A stretch of DNA of 64,000 nt from Botryobacter ruber (GTDB lineage: Bacteria; Bacteroidota; Bacteroidia; Cytophagales; Hymenobacteraceae). How positions within the stretch are numbered: the stretch's first letter is position 1; each line of letters opens with the position of its first letter. The notes below the pieces were generated by a model. That model did no database searches. It saw only the letters and a list, made by a program, of their open reading frames with translations, and was not told where the DNA came from. The translations under genes and the position numbers were made by a program. The DNA is taken from the NCBI RefSeq assembly GCF_003347595.2, contig NZ_QCZK02000037.1, positions 186,001 to 250,000 on the forward strand. Reading direction: 5' to 3'. Positions 56,594 through 64,000 of this stretch are shown here, one piece after another.

Positions 56594-57215
56594 ATTCGAT
56601 AGTGTTATTTTCGACCTGGATGGCACCCTTTGGGATGCAACGGGTACAGTAGCCAGGGCATGGCAGGCAGCCAGAAACAAGGTGGATTACATCAGGGAGG
56701 ATATAACGCAGGAGGTTGTCCGGTCCATTTCCGGGATGACCTACAAAGCGATTTACGACAAACTGTTTCCCTACCTGCCGGAGGAGCAGCGCCTGGAGTT
56801 CAAAAGCAAATGTGCCAAGGAAGAGCTGGAGCACATGCACCAGTACGGCGGCGAGCTGTTTCCGGGGCTGGAAGAAACGCTGCAGTACCTGCAGACGCGC
56901 TACAGGCTTTTTATTGTGAGCAATTGTCAGACCGGCTACATCGAGTCTTTCCTGGAGCACCACCGCATGCATCAGTATTTTGAAGGGCACCAGTGCTATG
57001 GCACCAAAAACCGGCCTAAAGTTGAAAACATACAAGATGTAGTGGCCGATTATAACCTGCAAACACCCGTGTATGTTGGCGATACCCAGGGCGACTACGA
57101 AGCCAGCAGGGGCGCCGGTGTACCGTTTATTTTTGCGCGCTTCGGTTTTGGAAATGTGGAGGAAGGGCAGATCGCTTCGGTTGACAACTTTGAGGAGTTG
57201 AAGTCGATCTTATAA
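56583..57215 (+). CDS. HAD-superfamily phosphatase
   Basis: Cytoplasmic haloacid-dehalogenase-type hydrolase, 210 residues, similar to phosphoglycolate phosphatase/beta-phosphoglucomutase-like enzymes. Motif I is VIFDLDGTLWD (Asp11, Asp13), motif II FIVSNCQTG, and motif IV VYVGDTQGDYEASRGAG. The cap domain lies between motif I and II. Its ATG overlaps the end of the PL1-like gene by 11 bp, so it is probably translationally coupled to a secreted lyase-like protein. The substrate is unknown; detoxification of a sugar phosphate formed from pectin monomers is one guess. Confidence 0.9.
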   Translation: MKDKFDSVIFDLDGTLWDATGTVARAWQAARNKVDYIREDITQEVVRSISGMTYKAIYDKLFPYLPEEQRLEFKSKCAKEELEHMHQYGGELFPGLEETLQYLQTRYRLFIVSNCQTGYIESFLEHHRMHQYFEGHQCYGTKNRPKVENIQDVVADYNLQTPVYVGDTQGDYEASRGAGVPFIFARFGFGNVEEGQIASVDNFEELKSIL

Positions 57216-57222
57216 ACTGATT

Positions 57223-57278
57223 GCAGCTGCCACCATAGCCACTGCTGTTTCAGGAGCAGTGGCTGTGGTGGCAGCTGC
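57223..57278. repeat. Inverted pair of the interspersed repeat, copies 9a and 9b
   Basis: Two 24-nt arms (57223-57246 and 57255-57278) are complementary at 23 of 24 positions, the odd one being a U-G pair in RNA, with an 8-nt loop. The hairpin lies between the convergent HAD and PQQ-dehydrogenase genes, 8 bp after one stop and 44 bp from the other, and is likely a bidirectional terminator or 3'-end stabiliser. Confidence 0.85.
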
Positions 57279-57321
57279 TGTTAAGTTTTTGGGCGGGTAC
57301 AAAAGCGAAATGACAGCAGGA

Positions 57322-58821
57322 CTAGTTGCTCACTGCGTCAACCGGCACAATTTTGTAGACGTTGCCGTTTTCCACCGCCACATACAGGTAATCGTCCGGA
57401 CCCATGCGGACATCGCGTACGCGGCCTATGCCTGTCAGGAGCTTTTCTTCACCGGTTATTTTGTCGTCCTCTACCTTGCAACGGCTCAGGAACTGGAAAC
57501 GGAGCGAACCCACCAGCACGTCGCCTTCCCAGCCTTTGTAGCGGTTGCCGGTAACAAAAGCCATACCCGAAGGAGCAATAGAAGGTACCCAGTAGTAAAT
57601 CGGATCGGTAATGCCGGGAGCGGTGGTTTTATCGGTCATGGGTTTCCCGTTGTAGTTGATGCCGTAGGAGGTAATCACCCAGCCGTAGTTGTTTCCTTTC
57701 CGGATGATGTTCACCTCGTCGCCTCCCCTGGGGCCGTGTTCGTTTGCCCACAACTCGCCGCTTTTCGGGTTAAACGCCATCCCCTGCGGATTCCGGTGCC
57801 CATAGGTAAAGATAGAGCCGACCGCACCCGCCTGGTTTACAAAAGGATTATCAGCAGGGATACTGCCGTCTGGCTTTATCCGGTGGATTTTGCCCGGGTA
57901 ACGGGTCAGGTCCTGCGGATTTTCGTCGTGGTTGCCCCGCTCGCCTACCGAAATGTACAGGTAGCCGTTCTTGTCGAAAGCCAGCCGTGAGCCGTAGTGG
58001 TGCCTGGTTCGGGAATAGGGCAGTGCCTCGAATATTACTTTCTGGTTGGTGAGCTGGTTACCCTGCAGTCGCGCACGCATCACGGCAGTAGTCGATACGG
58101 TGTTGCCGTCTTCCTTTTTAAAGGCAGAGTAAGAAAGGTACACCAGGTTGTTCTGCTTGAAATCAGGATCAAGCGCTACATCCATCAAACCACCCTGGCC
58201 TTCTGCCAGCACATCGGGGCTGCCCGACACTTGCTGCAATGCTTTACCGGGGGTGGAGCGGTGCAAGGTGCCGGCACGGGAGGTGATCAGCATGTCGCCA
58301 TCCGGTAAAAAAGCCATTCCCCACGGCACGCCCAGTCCGGTAGCCACGGTTTCGAGCCGGAAGCTGAGTTCTTCCGAGTGAAAAATAGCAGGTAAGGATT
58401 CACGTTTTTCGAAGCTGTATTCCTGAACAGAAGTAATGCCTTGCCGGATGTAAGCCACCAAACCTTCGATCTGCTGGTCGGTAAAAGCTTCCTGAAAAGC
58501 AGGCATACCCGCTTCCGGGTGCCCGAACTTAATGCTTTTAAAGATGTCGGCATCCGTATTGCCGAATTTCCAGCGCCGGTCGGCAAAGGTTACCGCTTTT
58601 TCGCCGTGGCAGCCTGAGCAGTAGCTGGTATAGTTAACCCGTGCCTTTTCGAGCGGGCCATCGGCCAGGGCAACAGTTGCGGAGGCAGTTACAACAGCTT
58701 CTTCAGCGCCAGAGGCAGCTGCTGTTGTAGTGGAAGTGCTTGTTTTGGAATTGGAACAGCTGTAGAGCGTGTAACCACCCAGTACTACCAGGATGAGTAG
58801 CTTTATAAAAGTTGAGTTCAT
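57322..58821 (-). CDS. PQQ-type sugar dehydrogenase with N-terminal cytochrome c domain
   Basis: Membrane-anchored lipoprotein of 499 residues (signal LVVLGGYTLYSCSNSK). A cytochrome c domain occupies about 50-130, with haem motif CSGCH and methionine ligand region AGMPAFQ. It is followed by a soluble aldose/sorbosone-dehydrogenase-type six-bladed propeller (VPWGMAFLPDGDMLITSR; RHHYGSRLAFDKNGYLYISV; YGHRNPQGMAFNPKSGELWANEHGP split over the domain). The fused cytochrome would pass electrons from the PQQ cofactor to the respiratory chain. It is on the opposite strand to the pectin island and shares a transcript with the cupin gene upstream. Substrate unknown. Confidence 0.88.
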   Translation of the reverse strand: MNSTFIKLLILVVLGGYTLYSCSNSKTSTSTTTAAASGAEEAVVTASATVALADGPLEKARVNYTSYCSGCHGEKAVTFADRRWKFGNTDADIFKSIKFGHPEAGMPAFQEAFTDQQIEGLVAYIRQGITSVQEYSFEKRESLPAIFHSEELSFRLETVATGLGVPWGMAFLPDGDMLITSRAGTLHRSTPGKALQQVSGSPDVLAEGQGGLMDVALDPDFKQNNLVYLSYSAFKKEDGNTVSTTAVMRARLQGNQLTNQKVIFEALPYSRTRHHYGSRLAFDKNGYLYISVGERGNHDENPQDLTRYPGKIHRIKPDGSIPADNPFVNQAGAVGSIFTYGHRNPQGMAFNPKSGELWANEHGPRGGDEVNIIRKGNNYGWVITSYGINYNGKPMTDKTTAPGITDPIYYWVPSIAPSGMAFVTGNRYKGWEGDVLVGSLRFQFLSRCKVEDDKITGEEKLLTGIGRVRDVRMGPDDYLYVAVENGNVYKIVPVDAVSN

Positions 58822-58891
58822 AAGGAGTTAAAATATAGTAATGGCATCAGGAACCAGGCATAAAATTAACTAAATTTTGTGCAGGAAACAG

Positions 58892-59422
58892 CTATTCTTC
58901 CCGATGTTGTTTTGGCTGCCAGTGCTTCAGCAGCGGTCCCTTTGCTCCGGCCACCGGGTCGGCAACAGGAAGCGGTACCCGGGCAATGTTCTTTTTCTTT
59001 TCGGCTGTGTCATCTTCCTCCGTGCAAATGTCATAATCTTCCTGCCCGTTGGGGTAAGCGCCTATCACCTTGAAATCGGGGGATGCGCTTTGGCGGCAAT
59101 GGCCTGTGCCGGCGGGCAGCACCACCAGATCGCCTGCCTGCACGTCCACCTCTTTTCCTTCCGGTCCTCCGAAAATCAGCGTAGCGGAACCAGCAATCAC
59201 ACCCAGTACCTCGTGTGCCGTGCTGTGGTAGTGGTGGTACCTGAACACGCCATTTACCCAGCTGCCGCCCCAGTTGTTTTGTTTAAACGCCTCTTTAAAA
59301 TTTTTCTCAAGCTTGCTGTCGGTGGCAAACACCTGCCGGTAAAGCAGCAGGGGCAGCTCCGGGTTGTTGGGAATATTGCCGCTGGCGGCAAAGTGGTAGG
59401 ACTTTACATGTGGTGCCGGCAT
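58892..59422 (-). CDS. YjlB-type cupin protein
   Basis: Small soluble cupin of 176 residues from ATG 59422; a TTG at 59464 in the same frame would add 14 residues and is less likely. It closely resembles the YjlB family: IPNNPELPLLLYRQVF, WGGSWVNGVFRYHHYHSTAHEVLGV, FGGPEGKEVDVQAGDLVVLPAGTGHC (the HHxHxTxHE histidines and a later His as metal ligands) and FKVIGAYPNGQEDYD. Biochemical function is not known to me. It is 70 bp upstream of the PQQ dehydrogenase on the same strand and is probably cotranscribed with it. Confidence 0.88.
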   Translation of the reverse strand: MPAPHVKSYHFAASGNIPNNPELPLLLYRQVFATDSKLEKNFKEAFKQNNWGGSWVNGVFRYHHYHSTAHEVLGVIAGSATLIFGGPEGKEVDVQAGDLVVLPAGTGHCRQSASPDFKVIGAYPNGQEDYDICTEEDDTAEKKKNIARVPLPVADPVAGAKGPLLKHWQPKQHREE

Positions 59423-59914
59423 AAAAGCAAACGTATCTGGTGAAACAAAGCATATATACTCCAAACAGGAGGTAAAAAGTTGTGTTGCTGCACCACCTCA
59501 ACCTGAAAACGTTAATTTTAGCAGCAGCAGTGGCAATGGTGGCTGGTGCAGCAGAAGGTTTAAAGCCGTTTTGGCAACACAGGACGAGCCGCAGGCGCAT
59601 GTATAGCGTGAACCTTGGCGGTACTTACACATGCCGCTGCTAAAAGCTGGTTTACAGGCTTTGCGATGGAAGTGGCTGTCGGCACTGCATTGGTGGAAGA
59701 ATTTGGGTTACCTGTTAGTATATTTGGGATAAACTATTATAAAATTGGATAAGTGTGTGCGGCAGGACAGTCTGTTTAAATATAAATTTGTTGTTTTGTT
59801 AGCTTTGTTTGTGGTGAATTTTGTAATTTTACAGGGTGGTTTTTGCTTATTATCAATAAAATAAAGCTGCTATTTGAAATAAGCATAAATTGACTGTTTG
59901 TAATGTGATATGAG
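59423..59914. other. Divergent intergenic region between cupin and GH63-like genes
   Basis: About 490 bp. It contains repeat copy 10 at 59520-59556 and, from about 59700, AT-rich sequence that should hold the promoter of the GH63-like gene. I cannot assign exact -33/-7 boxes. Confidence 0.5.
59520..59556 (+). repeat. Interspersed repeat, copy 10
   Basis: Plus-oriented copy with GTGGCAATGGTGGCTGGTGC, in the divergent region between the cupin and GH63-like genes. Confidence 0.7.
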
Positions 59915-62593
59915 ATGGTGAATAATTACACAGAGGAGGCGCCGCCATCAAGTGGCGATGACAGAAAGACCTGGAAAAAGTGGGGACCGTATGTTACGGA
60001 GCGGCAGTGGGGTACGGTGCGCGAAGATTACAGTGTAGACGGAGATGCCTGGAACTGTATTACCCATGAACTGGCCCGCAGCATTGCCTACCGCTGGGGC
60101 GAAGAGGGCATTGCCGGTTTCTGTGATAATCGCCAGATCCTTTGCCTGGCCCCGGGCTTCTGGAACGGACAGGACCCTATTATCAAGGAAAGACTTTTTG
60201 GCTTAACAAACGAACAAGGCAACCATGGCGAAGATGTAAAGGAGCTTTACTTCCACCTCGATTCCTCGCCCGACCATACCTATTGCAAGTACCTGTATAA
60301 GTATCCGCAGGCCGCTTTCCCGTATGAAAACTTAACAACCGAGAACTGGCACCGGAACCGGCTGACACCCGAATATGAGTTGCTGGATACGGGTATATTT
60401 AAAGAAAACCGCTATTTTGATTGCTACATAGAATACGCCAAAGCCGATGTAGACGATATCCTGCTCAAGGTAACGGTGTATAACCGCGGACCGGAGGCTG
60501 CTCCTGTTCACGTACTGCCGCACCTGTGGTACCGAAACTACTGGAAGCATAACAACTGGTTTAAGCGCCCCCTGATCAGCTCGAAGGGCGAAAATTGTAT
60601 AAAATCAGATTCCAGCAGAAGCGGCGTTTATTACCTTTACCACGAAGAGGGGGAGCAGCTTTTCTGTGAGAACGAAACAAATAACCAACATATTTACCAT
60701 ACGCCAAACGAGTACCCTTTCGTAAAGGACGGCATCAACAATTATGTGGTAAAGGGCGGGCATACCGTAAATCCTGACAAAATAGGTACCAAGGCGGCCA
60801 TTTGGCAAAAAGCTGAAATACCTGCCGGGGGGCATAAGGTTTTCCGGGTAAGGTTAAGCAAAGAACAGCTCGCTGACCCGTGGCGGACATTCGATACGGT
60901 GTTTGCAAGGCGCAAATCCGAAACGGATGCTTATTATGATAAACTCACACCCGGTACTCTAAAGCCCGAACATAAAAAACTGCTTCGGAATGCATTCGGC
61001 GGACTGCTCTGGACCAAGCAGTTTTATTACATGGATGTGTACAAGTGGCTGCACGGGGAGCAGGGCGATACGCCGCCCCTCCGCAACAAAACGCGGAACA
61101 CGGATTGGGGGCACCTCACGAACCGGCACATCATTTCGATGCCCGACAAATGGGAGTACCCGTGGTATGCTGCCTGGGATCTTGCGTTTCATGCCACCAC
61201 GTTTGTGTATGTCGATCCGGACTTTGCCAAAGAGCAGCTGCAACTCATGCTCCGGGAGTACTACATGCACCCGAACGGGCAGATTCCAGCTTACGAATGG
61301 AACTTCAGCGATGTAAACCCACCGGTGCACGCGTGGGCTGTGTGGGAGGTGTATGAAAAAGACAAACGCAAAACGGGTAAATCTGACTGGGATTTCCTGG
61401 AGCGGGCGTTCCAGAAACTGCTGATAAACTTTACCTGGTGGGTAAACCAGAAAGATGAAGATGGTACCAACCTGTTCGAGGGCGGTTTCCTGGGGCTCGA
61501 TAACATTGGCGTGTTCGACAGGAGCAAGATGCCTGCCGGTATCAAAAACATGCAGCAGGCCGACTCTACCAGTTGGATGGCGATGTTCTCGCTGAACATG
61601 CTGCGCATTTCGCTGGAGCTGGCGGTTAATAACGCGGCTTATGAAGAATCTGCTGCCAAGTTTTTCCGCCATTTCCTGAACATTGCCTGGGCTATGCACC
61701 ATATCGGGAAGCGGGATATTTCGCTGTGGGACGATGAAGATGCCTTTTTCTACGATGTGGTGCAGTTTGAGAACGGTGGAAGCCAGCTGTTAAAAATCAG
61801 GTCGCTGGTGGGCATTATTCCGCTGTTCGCCGTCGAGAAAATCGGGCGGCACCTGTTTGAGCATTCGTATGAATTTAAAGTGCGGGTACAAAACATCATC
61901 CGCACCCGCCCCGATTTAGCTTCCCTGATCTCCAGGTTCGAAGAAAAGAATGACAAAGGCGATCATATGCTCTCGGTGCTGCGCGGCCACCGGCTGGAAC
62001 ATCTCCTGAAAAGGCTGCTCGATGAGTCGGAGTTTTTGTCTGATTACGGCATCCGGTCTTTGTCGAAGCACCACCTGGAGCATCCGTTTGAGTTCGATCA
62101 TCATGGCAAGCATGTGATCCAGTACGAGCCTGGCGAAAGTTCTTCGTACATGTTCGGCGGTAACTCCAACTGGCGCGGCCCGATCTGGTTTCCGCTGAAC
62201 TACCTCATCATTCAGTCGCTGCGGGAGTATTACAGCTACTATGGCCCAACCTATGTGTATGAATTTCCGACGGGTTCGGGCAAAAAGCTCAACCTGAAGC
62301 AAATTGCCCATGAACTGACGCTCCGGCTCCTGAAGATTTTTGAAAAGGATGAGCAGGGGAAATACCGCTATCATTCCAACCATGCGGAGTTTGCGGAAAA
62401 CGAGCACTTCCAGGAGCACCACCTTTTCTACGAGTTCTTCAACGGCGACACCGGCCAGGGCCTCGGCGCCTCCCACCAAACCGGCTGGACCGCCCTGATC
62501 GCGAACCTACTTTTAGAGCTCGACGAAGACGATGCCACGAACACGGTTACAGACTCGTTAAAGGAAATAGCGCTCAGCTTTATGCAGCGGTAG
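59915..62593 (+). CDS. GH63/MGH1-like (alpha/alpha)6 glucosidase, cytoplasmic
   Basis: 892-residue protein without signal peptide, of the bacterial GH63-like type related to mannosyl-oligosaccharide glucosidase. The N-terminal beta domain contains WKKWGPYVTERQWGTVREDY, YRWGEEGIAGFCDN and DVKELYFHLDSSPDHTYCKY. The (alpha/alpha)6 barrel contains ISMPDKWEYPWYAAWDLAFH (candidate acid Asp), HPNGQIPAYEWNFSDVNPP, GGFLGLDNIGVFDRS and, near the end, NSNWRGPIWFPLNYLII and TGWTALIANLL. The family hydrolyses alpha-glucosidic bonds in compounds such as glucosylglycerate or other alpha-glucosides. It has no evident link with pectin and has its own AT-rich promoter region. Confidence 0.85.
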   Translation: MVNNYTEEAPPSSGDDRKTWKKWGPYVTERQWGTVREDYSVDGDAWNCITHELARSIAYRWGEEGIAGFCDNRQILCLAPGFWNGQDPIIKERLFGLTNEQGNHGEDVKELYFHLDSSPDHTYCKYLYKYPQAAFPYENLTTENWHRNRLTPEYELLDTGIFKENRYFDCYIEYAKADVDDILLKVTVYNRGPEAAPVHVLPHLWYRNYWKHNNWFKRPLISSKGENCIKSDSSRSGVYYLYHEEGEQLFCENETNNQHIYHTPNEYPFVKDGINNYVVKGGHTVNPDKIGTKAAIWQKAEIPAGGHKVFRVRLSKEQLADPWRTFDTVFARRKSETDAYYDKLTPGTLKPEHKKLLRNAFGGLLWTKQFYYMDVYKWLHGEQGDTPPLRNKTRNTDWGHLTNRHIISMPDKWEYPWYAAWDLAFHATTFVYVDPDFAKEQLQLMLREYYMHPNGQIPAYEWNFSDVNPPVHAWAVWEVYEKDKRKTGKSDWDFLERAFQKLLINFTWWVNQKDEDGTNLFEGGFLGLDNIGVFDRSKMPAGIKNMQQADSTSWMAMFSLNMLRISLELAVNNAAYEESAAKFFRHFLNIAWAMHHIGKRDISLWDDEDAFFYDVVQFENGGSQLLKIRSLVGIIPLFAVEKIGRHLFEHSYEFKVRVQNIIRTRPDLASLISRFEEKNDKGDHMLSVLRGHRLEHLLKRLLDESEFLSDYGIRSLSKHHLEHPFEFDHHGKHVIQYEPGESSSYMFGGNSNWRGPIWFPLNYLIIQSLREYYSYYGPTYVYEFPTGSGKKLNLKQIAHELTLRLLKIFEKDEQGKYRYHSNHAEFAENEHFQEHHLFYEFFNGDTGQGLGASHQTGWTALIANLLLELDEDDATNTVTDSLKEIALSFMQR

Positions 62594-62595
62594 AA

Positions 62596-62695
62596 AGATT
62601 GGGAGATAGGGAGTTTGGGAGATAGAAAGTTTAGGAGTTTGAGAGTTTAGGAGTTTGAGAGTTTGAGAGTTTGAGAGTAGGAGGTAGAGAGGTAG
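62596..62695. repeat. Low-complexity GAGTTTGA tandem repeat
   Basis: Irregular tandem copies of GAGTTTGA / GAGTTTAG follow the GH63 stop. This purine-rich simple repeat is uninterrupted by any gene and probably arose by slippage. Confidence 0.8.
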
Positions 62696-62743
62696 GAATT
62701 TTTGTAGGGGTTGAAAATCTCCTGCACGAACCACAGACAAACC

Positions 62744-62879
62744 TAATCCTGTTAATCCACTAATCTGGTTAATCCTGGTTCAGACAACCCCAATCCTGAA
62801 AATCCTACAATCCCGTAAATCCTGATTCAGGCAAATAATCCTGTTAATCCATTAATCTGCTTAATCCTGTTCAAGACAA
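62744..62879. repeat. Three tandem 44-45-nt units built from AATCCTGTTAATCC
   Basis: Units at 62744-62787, 62791-62835 and 62836-62879 are related to each other and each shows an inner period of about 11-12 nt (AATCCTGTTAATCC, TTAATCTGCTTAATCCTG). The first and third are most alike. I know this ATCCTG-type repeat as common in Bacteroidota spacers, but no function is established to my knowledge. Confidence 0.8.
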
Positions 62880-62887
62880 AAAAAGGG

Positions 62888-62918
62888 CTGCTGCACCTGC
62901 CACCACAGCCACTGCTCC
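62888..62918 (-). repeat. Interspersed repeat, copy 11
   Basis: Minus-oriented full copy (CTGCACCTGCCACCACAGCC) directly downstream of the sbcC stop, flanked by A and T runs so that it could support termination of sbcC. Confidence 0.8.
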
Positions 62919-62938
62919 TTTTTTGTAGAGCAATACAG

Positions 62939-64000
62939 CTACCAGCCCACAACTTCGACGGTGCTCACGCCGCCTGGCTGCTTCTGCACTTTTATTTGGG
63001 TACCGATGCGTTCTTTCAGGGCTTCTACGTGCGAGATGATGCCAATCATTTTGCCGCCGGCCTGCAGGTTTTCGAGCGTGGTGACGGCAGCATCCAGGGT
63101 TTCGGCATCGAGGGTGCCGAAGCCTTCGTCGATGAACAGCGAATTGATCTGGGTGCGGCGGCCGGCCAGGTCGGAGAGGCCGAGTGCCAGCGCCAGGCTT
63201 ACCAAAAAGCTTTCGCCGCCCGATAGGGTATTCATGGGGCGCACGGCATCGGCCTGGTAGGTGTCTACAATCTGCAGCTCCAGGTCTTCGGTTGAATTTT
63301 TGAGGATGCGGTAGCGGTCGTTGAGCTTGAGGAGGTGGCGGTTGGCCAGTTCCACCAGCCTGGCCAGTGTGAGCCCCTGCGCAAAACGGCTGAACTTGTT
63401 GCCATCGGCGGAGCCAATCAGGTGGTTGAGCTGCTCCCAGCGGTTACATTCCTGCTGCTGCGTATGCAGCTGCGTGGCCAGTTCCTGCAGCCGCACACGC
63501 TGCGCCGCATCCTGGTCCAGCAACTGCTCCAGCTGTGCCCGTTTGGTAATCACCTCCCGCATCAGACCTGTTTTTTCCTGTAGCTGTTCCTGCAGCTCCG
63601 CTTCCGAAGCCGTGGTGAGGGCCAGTTTTTGTGTTTCGGCCAGTTCCTGCTCTACATCGGCCATGCTTTTGCGCAGCTCGGTCAGGTGCTTTTCGGTTTG
63701 CGCTTTCTGGTTGGCCAGGCGGTTGGCTTCGTCCTTGTCGAGGAGCATCTGGCTGAGCAGTTCGATGGTGGCAATGCCTTCCTGCTGGAGCACGTGCAGC
63801 AGTCCCTGGCGCAGTTCTTCCAGTACCGATTTGTTTTTGCTGTGTTCCTGCAGGAATTCCTGTTGCCGTTGTTGTTGCTCACGTATTTCCTGTTGTTTTT
63901 GCAGGAGCTTTGCCCGCGCCTCCTCCGCTTGATTTGTTAAAGCTCTGAGCTGTTGCTGTGCCAGTTGCCGCTCCTGTTGCGGATCTTTTTCGCCAAAGAG
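62939..64000 (-). CDS. sbcC: Exonuclease subunit SbcC, C-terminal part (cut by window end)
   Basis: The reading frame is open from the window edge at 64000 to the stop at 62939, giving the last 353 residues of a much longer ATPase. The beginning (LFGEKDPQQERQLAQQQ) and the long Gln/Glu-rich coiled coil belong to the SbcC/Rad50 arm. The C-terminal half has the ABC signature NTLSGGESFLVSLALALGLS, the Walker B segment NSLFIDEGFGTLDAETLDAA and the H-loop IIGIISHVEAL-like sequence (MIGIISHVEALKERI). SbcC works with the nuclease SbcD on DNA ends and hairpins. The start, zinc hook and sbcD lie outside the window. Confidence 0.93.
   Translation of the reverse strand, partial: LFGEKDPQQERQLAQQQLRALTNQAEEARAKLLQKQQEIREQQQRQQEFLQEHSKNKSVLEELRQGLLHVLQQEGIATIELLSQMLLDKDEANRLANQKAQTEKHLTELRKSMADVEQELAETQKLALTTASEAELQEQLQEKTGLMREVITKRAQLEQLLDQDAAQRVRLQELATQLHTQQQECNRWEQLNHLIGSADGNKFSRFAQGLTLARLVELANRHLLKLNDRYRILKNSTEDLELQIVDTYQADAVRPMNTLSGGESFLVSLALALGLSDLAGRRTQINSLFIDEGFGTLDAETLDAAVTTLENLQAGGKMIGIISHVEALKERIGTQIKVQKQPGGVSTVEVVGW

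Noticed and set aside
62596..62879. Possible CRISPR array
   Set aside because: Units are directly adjacent with no unique spacers, and no cas genes are near.

Overview
The window comes from a Bacteroidota genome, most likely the Cytophagales/Hymenobacteraceae side of the phylum. The evidence is SusC/SusD pairs, a one-protein hybrid two-component regulator, an ECF sigma/FecR pair of the Bacteroidetes type, type IX secretion (T9SS) C-terminal sorting domains, TAnnTTTG-type -7 promoter boxes and lipoproteins with the cysteine right after the hydrophobic segment. Genus level is inference. Almost everything between about 2 and 57 kb forms one large pectin utilisation island.

Layout. 0.2-1.7 kb: an HtrA/DegP-type protease outside the island. 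2.0-9.2 kb, minus strand: the cytoplasmic end of the pathway, with a hexuronate transporter (exuT), uronate isomerase (uxaC), tagaturonate epimerase (uxaE), tagaturonate reductase (uxaB) and a LacI-type regulator. 9.2-10.15 kb: a long regulatory region. 10.15-18.3 kb: a DUF4861 protein, SusC, SusD and a SusE-position surface lipoprotein, closed by a strong terminator. 18.4-23.5 kb: a decayed pectate lyase copy, then PL1, CE8, GH105 and CE8. 23.7-30.3 kb: PL1 with T9SS tag, GH43, PL10 and GH28. 30.7-35.1 kb: the hybrid two-component sensor. 35.5-42.9 kb: ECF sigma, FecR anti-sigma, an STN-containing SusC and a SusD. 43.3-57.2 kb: esterase, PL1 with T9SS tag, GH95, an unusual long CE8, CE12, CE8, a divergent PL1-like protein and a HAD phosphatase. 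57.3-64 kb: a cytochrome/PQQ sugar dehydrogenase, a YjlB-type cupin, a cytoplasmic GH63-like enzyme and the C-terminal part of sbcC, all probably outside the island.

How the parts fit. Esterases (four CE8, one CE12, one alpha/beta hydrolase) strip methyl and acetyl groups. PL1, PL10 and GH28 cut the homogalacturonan chain, and GH105, GH43 and GH95 remove unsaturated uronic acid, arabinose/xylose-type and fucose/galactose-type residues. Two SusCD pairs import the oligomers. Galacturonate then goes through uxaC to tagaturonate and on to altronate (uxaB) or fructuronate (uxaE). The later steps (uxaA, uxuA/uxuB, kduI/kduD, kdgK/kdgA) are not in the window.

Regulation looks layered. LacI-like half-palindromes (core TGCAAWCGWTGGCA) lie upstream of several of the operons. 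A pair of 21-bp-period direct repeats shared by two distant promoters is a candidate site for the AraC-type output domain of the hybrid sensor. The ECF/FecR/STN-SusC trio gives a third input. An interspersed repeat of about 30 bp (core GGCTGTGGTGGCAGGTGCAG) occurs at eleven intergenic loci in both orientations, sometimes as long inverted pairs between convergent genes, and seems to have entered at least one lipoprotein linker. I regard it as the least explained feature of the window.
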